From Gyromitra esculenta (lineage: Eukaryota > Ascomycota > Pezizomycetes > Pezizales > Discinaceae): a stretch of DNA of 64,000 bases. This document shows, piece after piece, positions 1 through 10,913 of the stretch; the stretch's first letter is position 1, and every line of letters begins with the position of its first letter. The notes under the pieces were generated by a model. It saw nothing but the letters and a program-made list of their open reading frames with translations. It searched no databases and was not told where the DNA came from. The stretch spans positions 2,294,001 through 2,358,000 of the forward strand of contig JBCAML010000003.1 of the NCBI GenBank assembly GCA_038503075.1. The letters run 5' to 3'. A program made the position numbers and the translations under genes.

Positions 1-1754
1 GCACAATACAGAAAATGGACCGCATTCAAAGAATATATCCAACTCTGACTCAGGTAGAGGAGGTAGAGGAGGTGAACATTTGGAGGGGACGGCTTTACTG
101 GCTTGGCGGTATTGTCTCCTTGGTCTTTTGGAAGTAGGAAGTTGGCTTTTGTTTTTGATAGCCATGGTATCGATGCAGCAGAGCTGTAATCGGGAAGGTT
201 AGCTTCGGCGACAGAATTTTAAGCGAGTTATGGTCAGTTAACATACTAGCTAGGGTGTTTGGTGGTGGGTGCCCGTGGAAGCTTTAGAACGAGGGAGAAT
301 GCAAGGTTTATGGCGAAGAAAATTTGGGAGTCAAGAGGGAGGTGCGTGATCTCCAAAATCTACTCGTGGGAAAAGATAAAAGCCGAATATTCGGTCAGGT
401 ACCCGAGCAACCTTGGTTGTCATTCAACACAATGGTGTGTTCTTGATGGTAAAGTGATGTGAGGTGATCGGGTGTTGCCGTTTTCTCAACTGCGACCCTG
501 ATGGGTTAACACGTAATCGAGTGATAAACAGTGATTCGGACTAATTACGTGATCGGCCTAGTCAGAGGCCTCTGATACGTGTCACGATAGATACCTGGGA
601 GAGAATAAAGTTAAGAGTGATCGATAGGGCATCCTTTGAAGTGCTATCTTGCAGCAACCTAGTGCAACCGAAAGTTCAGTTCGGGGCGCCTAAACGTTTG
701 GTCATAAAGTACGTGTAGACTTCGTTACGAGGGCTAACTCGTGACTCGGTTTGTTTGAGTGACAAGGAATGTGCATGTATTAGTAGATCAATAATTATGA
801 CCGGACACGTGTGAAACATCCCACCTTCGGGAAAACTCTTATGAAGTTTTGGAGGATATTTACCAGGGCTTATTTTCAGTTCTCACCCCATGATCAGATG
901 CCTTTAGCCAGAAATGAAACTTAGTGTGAGTATAAACCCCCCCCTCTTTTCCTGCTCTCTTCCTCTTCCTCCTCTGCTTCTGCCTTCACTTCTTCAACCT
1001 ATTTCTAAAGATGAGCCCCCGCTTTCATCCTCTCAAATTACCCTTTGATAGTTCTATTAATGAGTAGGTAGTAATTCGACTACCGTTGGCAAATATTGAG
1101 TGATAACTCATGATGATAAACGTTGCCAGTTACCTGTACGACTACATGTATCGGCCTGAGATTTCACTTCTAGATAAATTATATGTACATAGGGTGCACA
1201 AAAGTGATGCGCATTGCAAATGATGTAAGCTACATAGATATATTGTGATTTCATCAGCCTATCTAGTTTTAGTGCAACCACGAGGAGCGTGTCCCTTCCC
1301 AGTGAAGAATATACATGTATCTATACCTCTCTATACACTTTTAATGTAGTACCTACCCGCAATGCATATGCCTATCATCTAAAAGTGGGTAGGCAGATAC
1401 GCAGAACGAACGCTCACCGCTCATTGAATAAATACCTTATATATACGATGAATGTCCTCTTCCAAAAAAACAAAAAGCAAAAAAAACTTCCTTGTAATAA
1501 TGGAAGGATGACAACGAAACCCAAGCAAGAATAGGACAAAGTCTTATAAATACCACCGCCATTGCCGCCATGGAATGCGCAAGGAATACGAAAAATGTAC
1601 TTGTATAAAAAAAACCAGAAAGAACCCTAGGTATAACAGTAGCAAATCTTTTGTTCGTAAGACCCATTTTTTTCATGAACACATGCCTAAATCATGAATG
1701 CAAGACCCACCATGTACACCAAACCGGAAACCCAGAGCCCAATGCAAGACCGCA
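1..1754. other. Gene-free left flank
   Basis: I see no convincing coding region here. The open frames are short, most lack an ATG, and none has a recognisable motif. There is a pyrimidine-rich tract near 940-1005 and AT-rich sequence from about 1080 onward. The right part, next to the phosphatase stop codon at 1755, should contain the 3' untranslated region of that gene. A promoter of a gene beyond the left edge could lie in the first few hundred bases, but nothing shows it directly. Confidence 0.5.
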
Positions 1755-4478
1755 CTATGCTTTTCTCTTCCCAGAATCAATTGGATTTTGTCTCACCGAC
1801 CACTCCAAAACGGTCTCATAGCAAAGCACGAATTGCCTCAAGCTCTGTACCATCGAAATTCGCTGGTCTCGGAAATCGCTGACCACTTTGCAAATTAAGT
1901 CTTCGTCATCCTTGAAGACCCATTCTTCATCCTTTTCATCCGTATCGCTGAGCCCCAACCTCCCCAACCTGCCATGGCCCTCACCGTCAGAACCTCCAGA
2001 TTCCCCTCCATCAAGTTGTAGCAAACGCTTCCGCTTCAAACGTTGGCCCTGTAGCATTTTGATTACTGTGTCCACTGCACAGAAGGCTCCTGTGCGCCCA
2101 CAACCAGCGCTGCAATGTACTAGAATAGGTTTACGCGATGGTGGCGATGATGTATCGGTAGTACCACTAGATCTAACCACAGCGTCCGTATGTTCAATCA
2201 GCCCCAAGATATGAGCCGGGTGTGCGGGCGCTCCAAAATCAGGCCACGAAGAATACTGAAGCTGTGTGATTTCACGCATCGGCGAGAACGGGTGTGACAT
2301 ATGTTCAAGTGTAAACTTCCGGACGATGACGAAAGGAATGTTAGGATCTAGAGGTGGGGGACCATTTGTCTGACTCTCTGTTGAGCGCCTTTTCGGACTT
2401 GTCTTCAAATATGAGGGATCAAGTGAAACACGACGTTCCGACAAATGTGCCAACTTCAAAGGTCCATATTTATTGGATTCCCAGTAATTATGGCTTTTAA
2501 CCTGACCACCCTCCTCTTCGGCAGTCAACATAACAATAACTCGCACATCTTGCTCCCAAACCATACCCCAAAAATCCTACTATCCATCAGCATCGAATTT
2601 TAAAATCTCTCTAGGATGAAGGGTTTCAGATGCATCAATACTTACTCTGAAGGTAGCAGGTAAAGGAGCTTGAGATGCAATATACTTCTTTGAGCTGTTT
2701 CGTGCAGAGAGATGACTTGCATTGACATAATCGCATTCGTCATTTGGGTACTCCTGAAGTTTTACCCTGGCATGATCGTACGGCCAAATATTGTTGTATC
2801 TGTTCTTAGTTCCCATTTCCACACCAGCGAGCACATGTGGTTTCACGGCTGTTGATAAAGGTGAATCGTATATTACAGAGACATTGAGTGCATCCTGCAT
2901 CCTTCGTTGTTCTGCTTTCTCCAAGTTCAAAAATTTATCTGCAATGATTTTTGAAGCATTTTTATCACAGGCGATTTTCTTCAACCAGGAAGGCAAAGCG
3001 TTGATTGCCCGTGCCCCCATGTCCTGTGGTAGTGATATTGGAATCTCTCCAACGCCTCCAATCAAATCCATATTTTGCCGGATATTTGAGAAAAACGGGT
3101 TCATAATAGTCTTCTGGGATGTCGGCATCGGGCAATATAATGGGCCGACACTCTTTTTGTCACCAGGAAATTTTCCGCTCAATGATAAGCTCCTTGGGGA
3201 TGTTGCGCCAGCGAGTTGTGATTTGTCGATTTTTTCAGGATGCTTTTGAGAAAATTCCGCAAAACCACCTAATAATTGTATTAGCCACGCAAGATTTTAC
3301 CATAAACCCAAACAAACATATAAACCTTTTAGAACATAAGCCTGGCCTTTCCAGCCTTCTCTAACAAACTTGCTTAATGTGTGTAATGGCGCGGATGCTG
3401 CTGCATCCTTGGCGTCCTGGGAATCGTTGTCGTATACCACAATGTATTTCATATCTTTCCATTTCGCGAATCTCTCTTTATCTTCATCTTTAGCAAATGT
3501 TTCCGACAACTTAGTAACGTTGAACGATGGCCTTTTCAACAGTGTCGTGGGAATACAGAGATTGACAGCTCTGTTAATACGTGATTGCGCAAAAGCCTTG
3601 TATGTCCGAACATCCAGAAGCAATAGACTCGATATCTTTCCATCCAAAAGTTCTGACAAGGTTGTAACGCTCACAAATACCGGTTCTCCTTCCTTGGAAG
3701 GGTTTGGTAATGTTGCTGATCTTCCATGGCTCTTCTTACGTTGCAGAGAAAGCGCCGGAGATGCCAAAGCTGGGGGCAGAGGACTAGGAGGTGCTGAAAG
3801 ATGAAAAGCGTTGCTATCCGGCCGTGTGAAAGAACTCAGCCCCCTTTCAAATGAAACTGCCGAGGCTCCATAGGCTCCGTTTGTCATGCTTGGCCTTTTT
3901 GGTATGGAAGTAGTGAAAAATGGATCTTTCTGCATAAGATTGTTGACATCGGGTGTTGCTGGTACTTGAAGAGGATGAACATAAGATCCAGGCGCCAAGG
4001 GCGAAAAATTGCTCCGGTCATCAAAATGTTCGCTTGAAGCATAGTCTGCATCTGTGACATGTGGCATGCTGTTGGTTCGATTAAGATGAAGACTCATGGC
4101 AATGGCCTCCGACTGCTTCTGGAATAACGTAGAGACATTGTCTAATTGGACCGGACGAGGTGATCTCGCGGCCGTAGATCGCACGGATGAGCCAGAGGAC
4201 GACCAATTGTTCTTTGCGTTCGGTTGGTTGTCGGTTGACTCGATCACCAAACCAAAATATCCACCACCACCAGAGCTTGGGGAGTTAACGTTCTGTGAAT
4301 TTGTAAGTTTCGCAGTTCCAGGAGAATTTGCAGGGGGTTGTACTGAGGGGGGTGGTACTGTCGCAGGATGCGATGTTGGCCCAGATGGGGGTAAAGATAT
4401 GCGCGACGGATGTGGGCCATTGCTGAGCGGGAACTCAATAGATGAACGTGGTGACGGTCGAGAAGTGGTGACAGACAT
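1755..4478 (-). CDS. Protein tyrosine phosphatase with N-terminal rhodanese/Cdc25-like domain (Pyp1/Ptp2-3 type)
   Basis: Exons on the minus strand are 4478-3326, 3268-2646 and 2576-1755, with GT-AG introns of 57 and 69 bp; they give 865 aa. Residues 1 to about 265 are Ser/Pro-rich and probably disordered. About 268-400 resemble a rhodanese/CH2 domain (LLLLDVRTYKAFAQSRI), but the loop IVVYDNDSQDA has no catalytic cysteine, so this domain is probably non-catalytic. The rest is a classical tyrosine phosphatase domain: substrate-loop region YNNIWPYDHARV, then DFWGMVWEQ across the second splice, WPDFGAP (Asp about 705) and the signature HCSAGCGRTGAFC with nucleophile Cys about 747. Fungal proteins of this layout dephosphorylate the activating tyrosine of stress and cell-wall MAP kinases; that role here is inferred from the family. 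The ATG at 4478 is the first in frame. An acidic Gly/Asp insert lies between the signature and the C-terminal Q-loop, longer than in compact phosphatases. Confidence 0.93.
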
Positions 4479-5790
4479 TTGCGGAATTTTTGGTTGCCCA
4501 ATATCCGTTTGAACTGTTTTGTGATCCAGTTGAACGAGTTTGCTTGAGGTTTGTGAGAAATATCGAAGAAGCGGGGGCGAAGACCTTTTTTAGAGAACGA
4601 GATCGAGGATATGACGACAGGTGGAGGCGGCGGCGGCGGCGGCGGCGGGTAGGGCAAACAGGCAGGATCAGGATAACGGCGGAAGGCAGATCGTGTGGTG
4701 TCAGAGAACTCTAAAACGGTACACAATGCTCATGATCACGAAAAATATCACTGGGGTGCTGGAAAACTCGTTCGCGAGTTGGAAGATCGCGGGAATTAAA
4801 GTGGCGTTTAGATCCGGTTTTCTGGTCAGAAAATGCAAAATGCGGCGTAATAATCTCCCCTGGGATGATTTTTCTGTTATTATTTTTTCCCCGCCCACAA
4901 ACACGAGATAAGTTCGACTATTAATTAGACGAGAGCGAGTATCGCTTAATATCTGGCAATAACGTCACGAACAGCACCACGATGTCTGTCGACCCAATTG
5001 CGGTGGCGTAGCCGATTCCTAGCTGGTAAAAGAAGGTTGGGGTTGGGTCGGGAAGACGACGATGGAGAAACGATAGCAATGTGACGGATGGACGATATCC
5101 AAGGATAGGCAAACGGAAGCTTCTTCTCCTGAAGACTGCAAACCGGGCGACGGATAAGGGATATGGAAGGAGGAATGGGCTCGGCGGAGTGGATAAGAGG
5201 CGCGCGCGAGGAGGGGGAGGGGAATCGAGGTGGCCGAGGAGAGGTCCTATTTCAACTACTTCAACAACGGGCAGACAGAAAAGGGATTTTGCAGTGCTAA
5301 GCCAGATTGATCTCCTCTATATGAGGAGGAAGAAAGGAGGAAGCGGAAGGGTAGGGCCTAGATCGCCTTTTCCCGACCCTTTATCCCTGGCCCTGATTCT
5401 ATCTAGGTGGCAGATAGGTGTTGGAGGTTTTTTATGGAGTGGAGTGGGGGATTTCCGTCCCAGGGCAGAGATGGAGGAGGGGCGTGTGTGGTGGTGCGAG
5501 ATTGACTCTCCCAGCAAATTGCCACTTCCTTCCTTCCTTCCTTACAGATAACACCATGTACATGCACATGTAGAGTATTCACCTCACCCGCGTATCGAGG
5601 CATCACCTTCTGGATTCCTGCAGCCCATGTTCCTCCAATGCCAGTAGAGTACCGACCGTCGACTATTCCCTGATCTTTGTGCTTTAGCAGCCCCAGAGAA
5701 GATATAGGTACGGTACGCTACTCCAGCGAGTACCCAGTACAGGCTTGCCTACCAGACTGATATCTACTCAGGCGAAGAGGTAGGTCCAGC
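4479..5790. promoter_or_regulatory. Upstream region of the phosphatase gene, no other gene seen
   Basis: This holds the probable promoter and 5' untranslated region of the minus-strand phosphatase gene. A GGC/GGA trinucleotide tract lies at about 4621-4650, and a G/A-rich stretch at about 5150-5350. The longest open frame (5081-5551, plus strand) starts at GTG, is low in complexity and resembles no family I know. No specific operator or TATA element can be assigned with confidence. Confidence 0.4.
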
Positions 5791-5984
5791 GACAGGTGGC
5801 GGTGCAGCTCTCTTCTCTGTGAGCCCAAGCTCATTTGAAATCCATACTTTTTTTTTAACTAACTTCATTTGATGCCTACATGTAGTACATGGCATTTTTA
5901 TTCATTTGACATGTTTACTAGGCTTCTGAGGGAGTTGCGGAGGGAAGAAGAAATTGCGATCTTTCACTCGCACCGCCACCTGTC
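5791..5984. mobile_element. Short terminal-inverted-repeat element, GACAGGTGGCGGTGC family, copy 1
   Basis: The left end reads GACAGGTGGCGGTGCAG and the right end is its inverted complement, ending CACCGCCACCTGTC. The element is about 194 bp and contains no coding frame. CCAG occurs just outside both ends, one base away, and may be a target duplication. The interior is related to the inverted sequence of the copy at 8159-8347, so the two copies lie in opposite orientation. It is a non-autonomous, MITE-like element; the transposase family is unknown. Confidence 0.72.
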
Positions 5985-7125
5985 GCCAGACTCACACCTA
6001 CACCCGTAGTACCTATATGCTGTACCTACCTGCACTACCTGTCCAAGGGGCTCCTTGGCAAGCGCGCTGCAAGCCATGTCTGAAAATGTCCGCTGGGTTT
6101 CTGTCGCGTGGCTGTCGTTGGCCGGGGCCGCGGTGAGGGCCAAAACAGTCTGTCGATGACGCTATTGGGTCTCAGGAACTCAGTCAGGGTCCAGATCAAA
6201 GTTACTCGATCGAGACCGTGAAACCCTAAACCCCAGATTTACTCGTCATTATGGTCTACCCACATCCTCACTAAACAACACCAAATACATGAATCAGGTT
6301 AGAAATACCCCGAGAGCCTCAATATGCAATAGTAATATAGAAATATCCCCTCAACTTCCATCAAACTCAATACCAAAATTTGCGCAATTTAAAATCACCC
6401 ACACAGTATTGTCCCGGTAAGGAATAAAAATAGTAACAAGTGGATCTCCTTCTGGAAATAAGGCAATCAAGAAAGAGCTCGAGCATGGAAGATGGCTTTC
6501 GTTTCCAGTCAGGTCTGGCCATGGGCCAGCCCTTCTTTTACAAGGTTTCCCACAACCTCCAACAAGTCCAGGCCAACAGGATCGTCGCTGCGACCATGCA
6601 TTTACGGCAAAAAGCAATGTTTCTCCAGTCAGGCTAACCGATGATACAAGCTGGCCAGCAAGGGTTTCTTAGATCCTAAACAAGACTAGCAATTAACCCC
6701 ATCGATCCTGGATCACAGGTTATATCCTACCAGCCATATGCATCATAACGATCACCACCAGCAATGGGTACCATAGGTGTGGTATTGTCAATTTTCCGAC
6801 AAGGGGAACAGTGCGGAATTTCGAGAGCTACATTCGGGAATTTTCGATATCATACCGGCAGGCACGTTCCTGTTCTTGTTTGTTGAGTTCCTGTTTGATT
6901 CCTGGTGTATCAAACCTTGCATGCTGACATATCTCCCTCAAGGGAAACAAGGGGAAAAAGCAAACCAAGTTTTCTATTTCGCCATCTTTCAGCATCCACC
7001 ATCGTCATTCTCTGGCACTATTCCAGAAACATCTCCACGGTTTTTCTGACCAAAGAAATGGACTTATGTGAACCATTCACTAATCAAAATACTGGTAGCT
7101 AACTTAGATTTCGTAATATATAATA
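5985..7125. other. Gene-free stretch between inverted-repeat elements
   Basis: No gene is recognised. The open frames here are short, start mostly at non-ATG codons and lack family motifs. Base composition is ordinary intergenic, somewhat AT-rich. Confidence 0.4.
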
Positions 7126-7320
7126 CCGTATATTCTCGAAATTAACGAAATGGCCCGGACTGAGACAGCATGAAAGTACTGTATAACTACTGGCTGAGGG
7201 AATAAATAGGTCTCTTTCTGCTGATTAAACTTGCAGTTTAGGGCCTGCCTGGCCAGTGAGGACGTGAAATCCTCCTGTTGTCTCAGCCCGGGCCATTTCG
7301 TTAATTTCGAGAATATACGG
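7126..7320. mobile_element. TA-flanked MITE with about 44-bp terminal inverted repeats
   Basis: The left end CCGTATATTCTCGAAATTAA continues as an inverted repeat for about 44 bp into GAAATGGCCCGG, and the right end matches it in reverse complement with very few mismatches. Both ends are flanked by TA, the usual target duplication of Tc1/mariner-type elements. The unit is about 195 bp and non-coding. It is the first of three TA-flanked elements packed into 750 bp. Confidence 0.85.
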
Positions 7321-7505
7321 TACGTTAAAGCAAAGATTAGAGGCCTCCATTCATACCTATAACAATAAACAAGCCAACAACGCTCAAATAAAGCATGTAG
7401 GATCCGGATGGCAAATCGACGAGGATACTAAAACGAACATCAAATATCGGTATTTGATGCAGTTTTCAGAGTGATCACGTACCAGCAGCTGCAATGGTAC
7501 TACTA

Positions 7506-7631
7506 CTTGTTAGCAGGCATGCGAACCAGAAAACAGGGGGGTGTGGTTCTGTACGCTACGGCATTAGACACGAATTCCGTAGCATACAAAGCCACTCCCC
7601 CCTTTTTCCGGTTCGTATGCTTGCTAACAAG
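7506..7631. mobile_element. Foldback MITE, 126 bp, copy 1 of a two-copy family
   Basis: Almost the whole unit is one imperfect palindrome. The left arm contains TTGTTAGCAGGCATGCGAAC and the right arm is its complement with a few changes; the arms meet around a short loop near 7567. TA flanks both ends. A related 127-bp unit lies at 14790-14916 and shares the pattern GAACCxGAAAACAxGG near the ends and a TTTGTATxCTA motif near the loop. No coding capacity. Confidence 0.8.
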
Positions 7632-7709
7632 TAAATATACTCACATCCGGTTTCCGGCGTGTATGGAGTACGTAAGTTGCGACTCTCGAAAGCTTTTGAC
7701 CTGCGTATA

Positions 7710-7873
7710 CCGTATTTACTTGAAAAACTGGGTAGTGTGTTAACCTCGCCACTAACCCGTGAATGGATTTGTCGGAAACCAAGTAGCATGTCTGAGCTGA
7801 TTTCAGGCCGCTCCTAAACCAATTTAGGTTAGATTCAGGAAAGTGCGCTACCCAATTTTTCCAGTAAATACGG
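7710..7873. mobile_element. TA-flanked MITE with about 30-bp inverted ends
   Basis: The left end starts CCGTATTTACTTGAAAAACT and the right end, read on the other strand, starts CCGTATTTACTGGAAAAATT, followed on both sides by GGGTAG. TA flanks each end. The unit is 164 bp and non-coding. Its terminal CCGTAT is shared with the element at 7126-7320, which suggests a related transposase mobilised both. Confidence 0.8.
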
Positions 7874-8158
7874 TAGAATACGTTCATTCCACGTTAGCTG
7901 AAATTTGAAATATCGGATTTTCGCCGTGTGGCCGGGAGAGACTGTACTCTCCAGATACACAGTCTCCAGGCAAAATAACCCAGACGCTAAGTCTTTAAAC
8001 CTGCAGTAAAAACCAAAGCATCCCGGAGCAGATCACACGAAATCCTAAGAAACCTGATTTAAAGCGGGAATTGGCTACTATTACAAAGAAATCTTTACTG
8101 AATATTTTCTCAGGGCACCTAGGATATAGCGTATTACGGGTGAAAGGGTAAATCTGAT

Positions 8159-8347
8159 GACAGGTGGCGGTGCGAGTAAGATCTAGTTGCTAGTCTTTCT
8201 TCCCACCCCACAACTTTCAAAAGACCTAATAAAAATGGTAAAAAGTGACGAATACAGGTATTAGACCTTGGGCAGAGCTAGTTGGTAAAGCTAGAAATTC
8301 AAGCGAGTTTGAGTCCCCCAAGAAAAAGAGCTGCGCCGCCACTTGTC
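8159..8347. mobile_element. Short inverted-repeat element, GACAGGTGGCGG family, copy 2, with internal tRNA-like boxes
   Basis: The ends are GACAGGTGGCGGTGCGAG on the left and CGCCGCCACTTGTC on the right, about 189 bp apart. It is inverted relative to copy 1 at 5791-5984. Inside the right half, about 8270-8320 on the plus strand, sequence resembling a tRNA 5' half with an A-box-like GAGCTAGTTGGTAAAGC is followed about 20 bases later by a B-box-like GAGTTTGAGTCCCC. That spacing is close to that of a polymerase III internal promoter. The corresponding part of copy 1 is more degraded. Confidence 0.7.
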
Positions 8348-9809
8348 ATCAAACTTACCCTACAACCGTAGTATAGACTCTCCATTCAGAAGCAAGAAAT
8401 TTGGAATTATTGAAAGTCAAAGCCATAGACCTGGCCATGGGAAACGCCTGAGTTTGAGCTCTATCAGCCAATTAAATCTAATTGGCCGGGGCTTAATGCC
8501 CATGCTTGGTTTTCCTTTCTCTTCTCTTCTTTACTGCATAGCGTAGATACACGAATCTATTCATTATTCTCAACACTAGTACATTCGGCCACGAGGATTC
8601 TACCTGAACGCAGACAAGAAACTACTTCACTCGGATAGTAGAAAATCACATAATAAATATTTTGACTATAGGAGATAGGTGTAAAATATGATCTTTGGAA
8701 ATGTAACGTATCTCCTCAAGCTTAATATGTATACATATTCATATACTTACAAATATGCGTGCGCTACGTATACCTTCGAGATTTAAAAACCAAAATATAT
8801 CCGCAAAAAAATAGCTTATTTCCTAGTGAAAAAAACTCCTTTAGCAACACAAATACAATACCGCTATCAAAAAACCTACACACACACTTTTAATCTGTTA
8901 TATATTACGCATGTATACGTGCTTGAGAGTACTATTATAATCATGCTTATGAGCGATTAAGGCATGCTCACAGTCCCACCTTTTGGGTAACTACATGAAT
9001 GGTTAGTGTTTAGTAGGCACGCACTTACTAATTATAATAAAGCCCAATGGAGTACATTTTTTGGTTGTAGATATCGTGGCTGTGTATAATATTAATATAC
9101 GATATACTTCTCATTCCTAAGCCTTTTCTCGCCCGAAAGCGGGAATTTGCAATCTCAGGGAGCTCTAGGTTTAATGTCCTCACCTAGGTGATGTCAAAGC
9201 TTCGCCAATATGCAGCTGACAAGATGTCTCAAGGTATCTTTATTTATATACGAATGTTAGTCGCTATGAAAGTGTAGAAAAGCTTGAAAGTGTAGAAAAG
9301 CTCAATCGAAGCTTCCATCACTAGAAAGATCTATCTCTAACGTAACCTCGATGGTAAGCAGCAAATTCTAGATCTTGATAAGAAGGCATTCGAGTATCAG
9401 CTCAACTAACTCCACGACTGCCGTACTGGGATAGTCTAACGGTCGTTCCTGGTAATAGCCGAGAGAAATCACTAAGCTAAGTCCCAATCGTTTGGTTATC
9501 AGGTTTCAAATTGTTGTCCCCTTTCCAAGAACGTATACGTAAATTCATAGGAAGTCTTTGATAGTTGAGCGCCAAGCTTTTAGGACTACATATATGTACG
9601 AGTGTTGTATAAGCTCGATTGATTGATTGATTGCTGGGGGAAGGCTCCGCCTTCCCCCCTCTATATACTACATATTCAAGCCCCCAAAGTACTCGTTCTT
9701 TTCCTTCCTGAGCTCCCGCCGAGAGACGCCGAGAGCTTTCCCCCGAGACTTCTCACAGGCCTCCGGTCGAGCACCAGAGCCCTACATATTAAGAAGTCAT
9801 TTCCAGCAA
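8348..9809. other. AT-rich gene-free stretch
   Basis: No gene is recognised. There is an exact tandem pair of the 17-mer GAAAGTGTAGAAAAGCT at 9266-9301, and a GC-rich hairpin GGGGGAAGGCTCCGCCTTCCC near 9637-9660. The rest is AT-rich with no ATG-started frame of interest. Confidence 0.4.
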
Positions 9810-10282
9810 CAAGATGCGGTCGGAAAGTCCTTGCCCCCCCCAAAAAAACACACCAAAAGTAGGCCACTTCACGATTTTTTAAACAGTGTTTCCGGCTAAT
9901 GAATAAAAAAATTAACCTTACTGCCAGATCCATAAGTCCACAAATATCTACTCTTTAGTCTTTTTTCTACTCCAATTATTGTTGTTGAAGAAATGAGAGC
10001 CAAGAGCTAGTGGTCAAGTGGTTGGTACATGTAAATTTGTATGGCAACACCATATAAAAGCTACATTCCTCCAATTTCCCTCATGAGTTTTCCTCTACCA
10101 TTCTTGTTAGTTTGAGTTTGAGGGTAAAATAAAGTAGGAGGGTAGGAATCCATGGATTTCCCAAGCCTCCGGTATAGTTATTTTTTTTTATTCATTAATA
10201 AGGAGTGTGGTTTAAAAAATCGCGAAGTGGCCTACTTTTGGTGTGTTTTGGGGGGGGGCGAGGACTTTCCGACCGCATCTTG
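9810..10282. repeat. Long inverted repeat, arms of about 100 bp
   Basis: The left arm, 9810 to about 9915, begins CAAGATGCGGTCGGAAAGTC and runs through CACACCAAAAGTAGGCCACT. The right arm, about 10181-10282, carries the same sequence in reverse complement, ending with the complement of that start. They enclose about 265 bp of unrelated AT-rich DNA. Both arms keep a C-rich run followed by ACACACCAAAAGTAGGCC. This could be one element with long inverted ends or two separate insertions in opposite orientation; no flanking duplication is obvious. Confidence 0.75.
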
Positions 10283-10432
10283 TACATATATATATATATC
10301 GTGGCTGCTTAAGCAATTAAGCGGGCGAACCCGATGTCGCAAAAAGCCATCTCCACTTTTGATGCTGTACAGGCCGCGCCGGAGACGATATGTAACCCCT
10401 AGGCGTGGAATGTACGTATATACATGTATGTA

Positions 10433-10586
10433 TAGTCTCTCCCGGCCACACGACGAAACTGGGCAATTGACGAATAAGGGTTTACCACCACAAATACTGG
10501 CAGTCACCAAACTCTAAGCCACTATTGCTTTCTCTCTCAGATCCCTGTTCGCCAACTGCCCAGTTTCGTTGTGTGGTCGGGAGAGG
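10433..10586. repeat. Inverted repeat with about 45-bp arms
   Basis: The left arm at about 10433-10480 starts AGTCTCTCCCGGCCACAC and continues through GACGAAACTGGGCAATTG. The right arm at about 10543-10586 is its reverse complement with a handful of transitions. A lone copy of the outer end, GTGTGGCCGGGAGAGACT, occurs at 7926-7943, so the sequence is dispersed. Non-coding; probably another small transposon-derived unit. Confidence 0.7.
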
Positions 10587-10844
10587 CCGTAAGCCAATAT
10601 GTTCAACTAAAACCCAGGTACATATCCTAGTCTTGGCGTTATCACTTAACGGCATCAGAAATAACCCTAACCCATTACCTAACAATTTAAGTAACGGAGT
10701 ATCCCCGATCGATGGTTTAGCTCATCCATCTATGCGAACCCCATCTTGCGGCTAGCTATGTCGGGTCTAGTAGTATAAGGGATTCCGTATAGGATAGCAA
10801 ACGACTGCAAGGAGTCTATATAAGACAACAGGTTTAGTTCTGTA

Positions 10845-10913
10845 CAACCGTGTAATAAAAGTCTTGACACCCCATCTCCTAGCGAAACGGCCACTAGGGT
10901 GTCAAGACTTTTG
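10845..10913. mobile_element. TA-CAGCCGTG MITE family, copy A (shortened at one end)
   Basis: The left end CAACCGTGTAATAAAAGTCT followed by TGACACCC matches the family ends at 38117 and 63426. The right arm GGGTGTCAAGACTTTTG stops about ten bases early, so this copy has lost part of its right terminus, although TA still flanks it. Its internal loop matches the 63-kb copy only in reverse complement, so it is inserted in the opposite orientation. Confidence 0.8.

Noticed and set aside
4244..4726. 160-codon minus-strand frame overlapping the phosphatase first exon
   Set aside because: Different frame over the conserved coding exon; its proline run comes from the GGC repeat at 4621-4650.
5081..5551. 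156-codon plus-strand frame
   Set aside because: Starts at GTG, Gly/Arg-rich from purine-biased DNA, no motif, and lies in the upstream region of the phosphatase gene.
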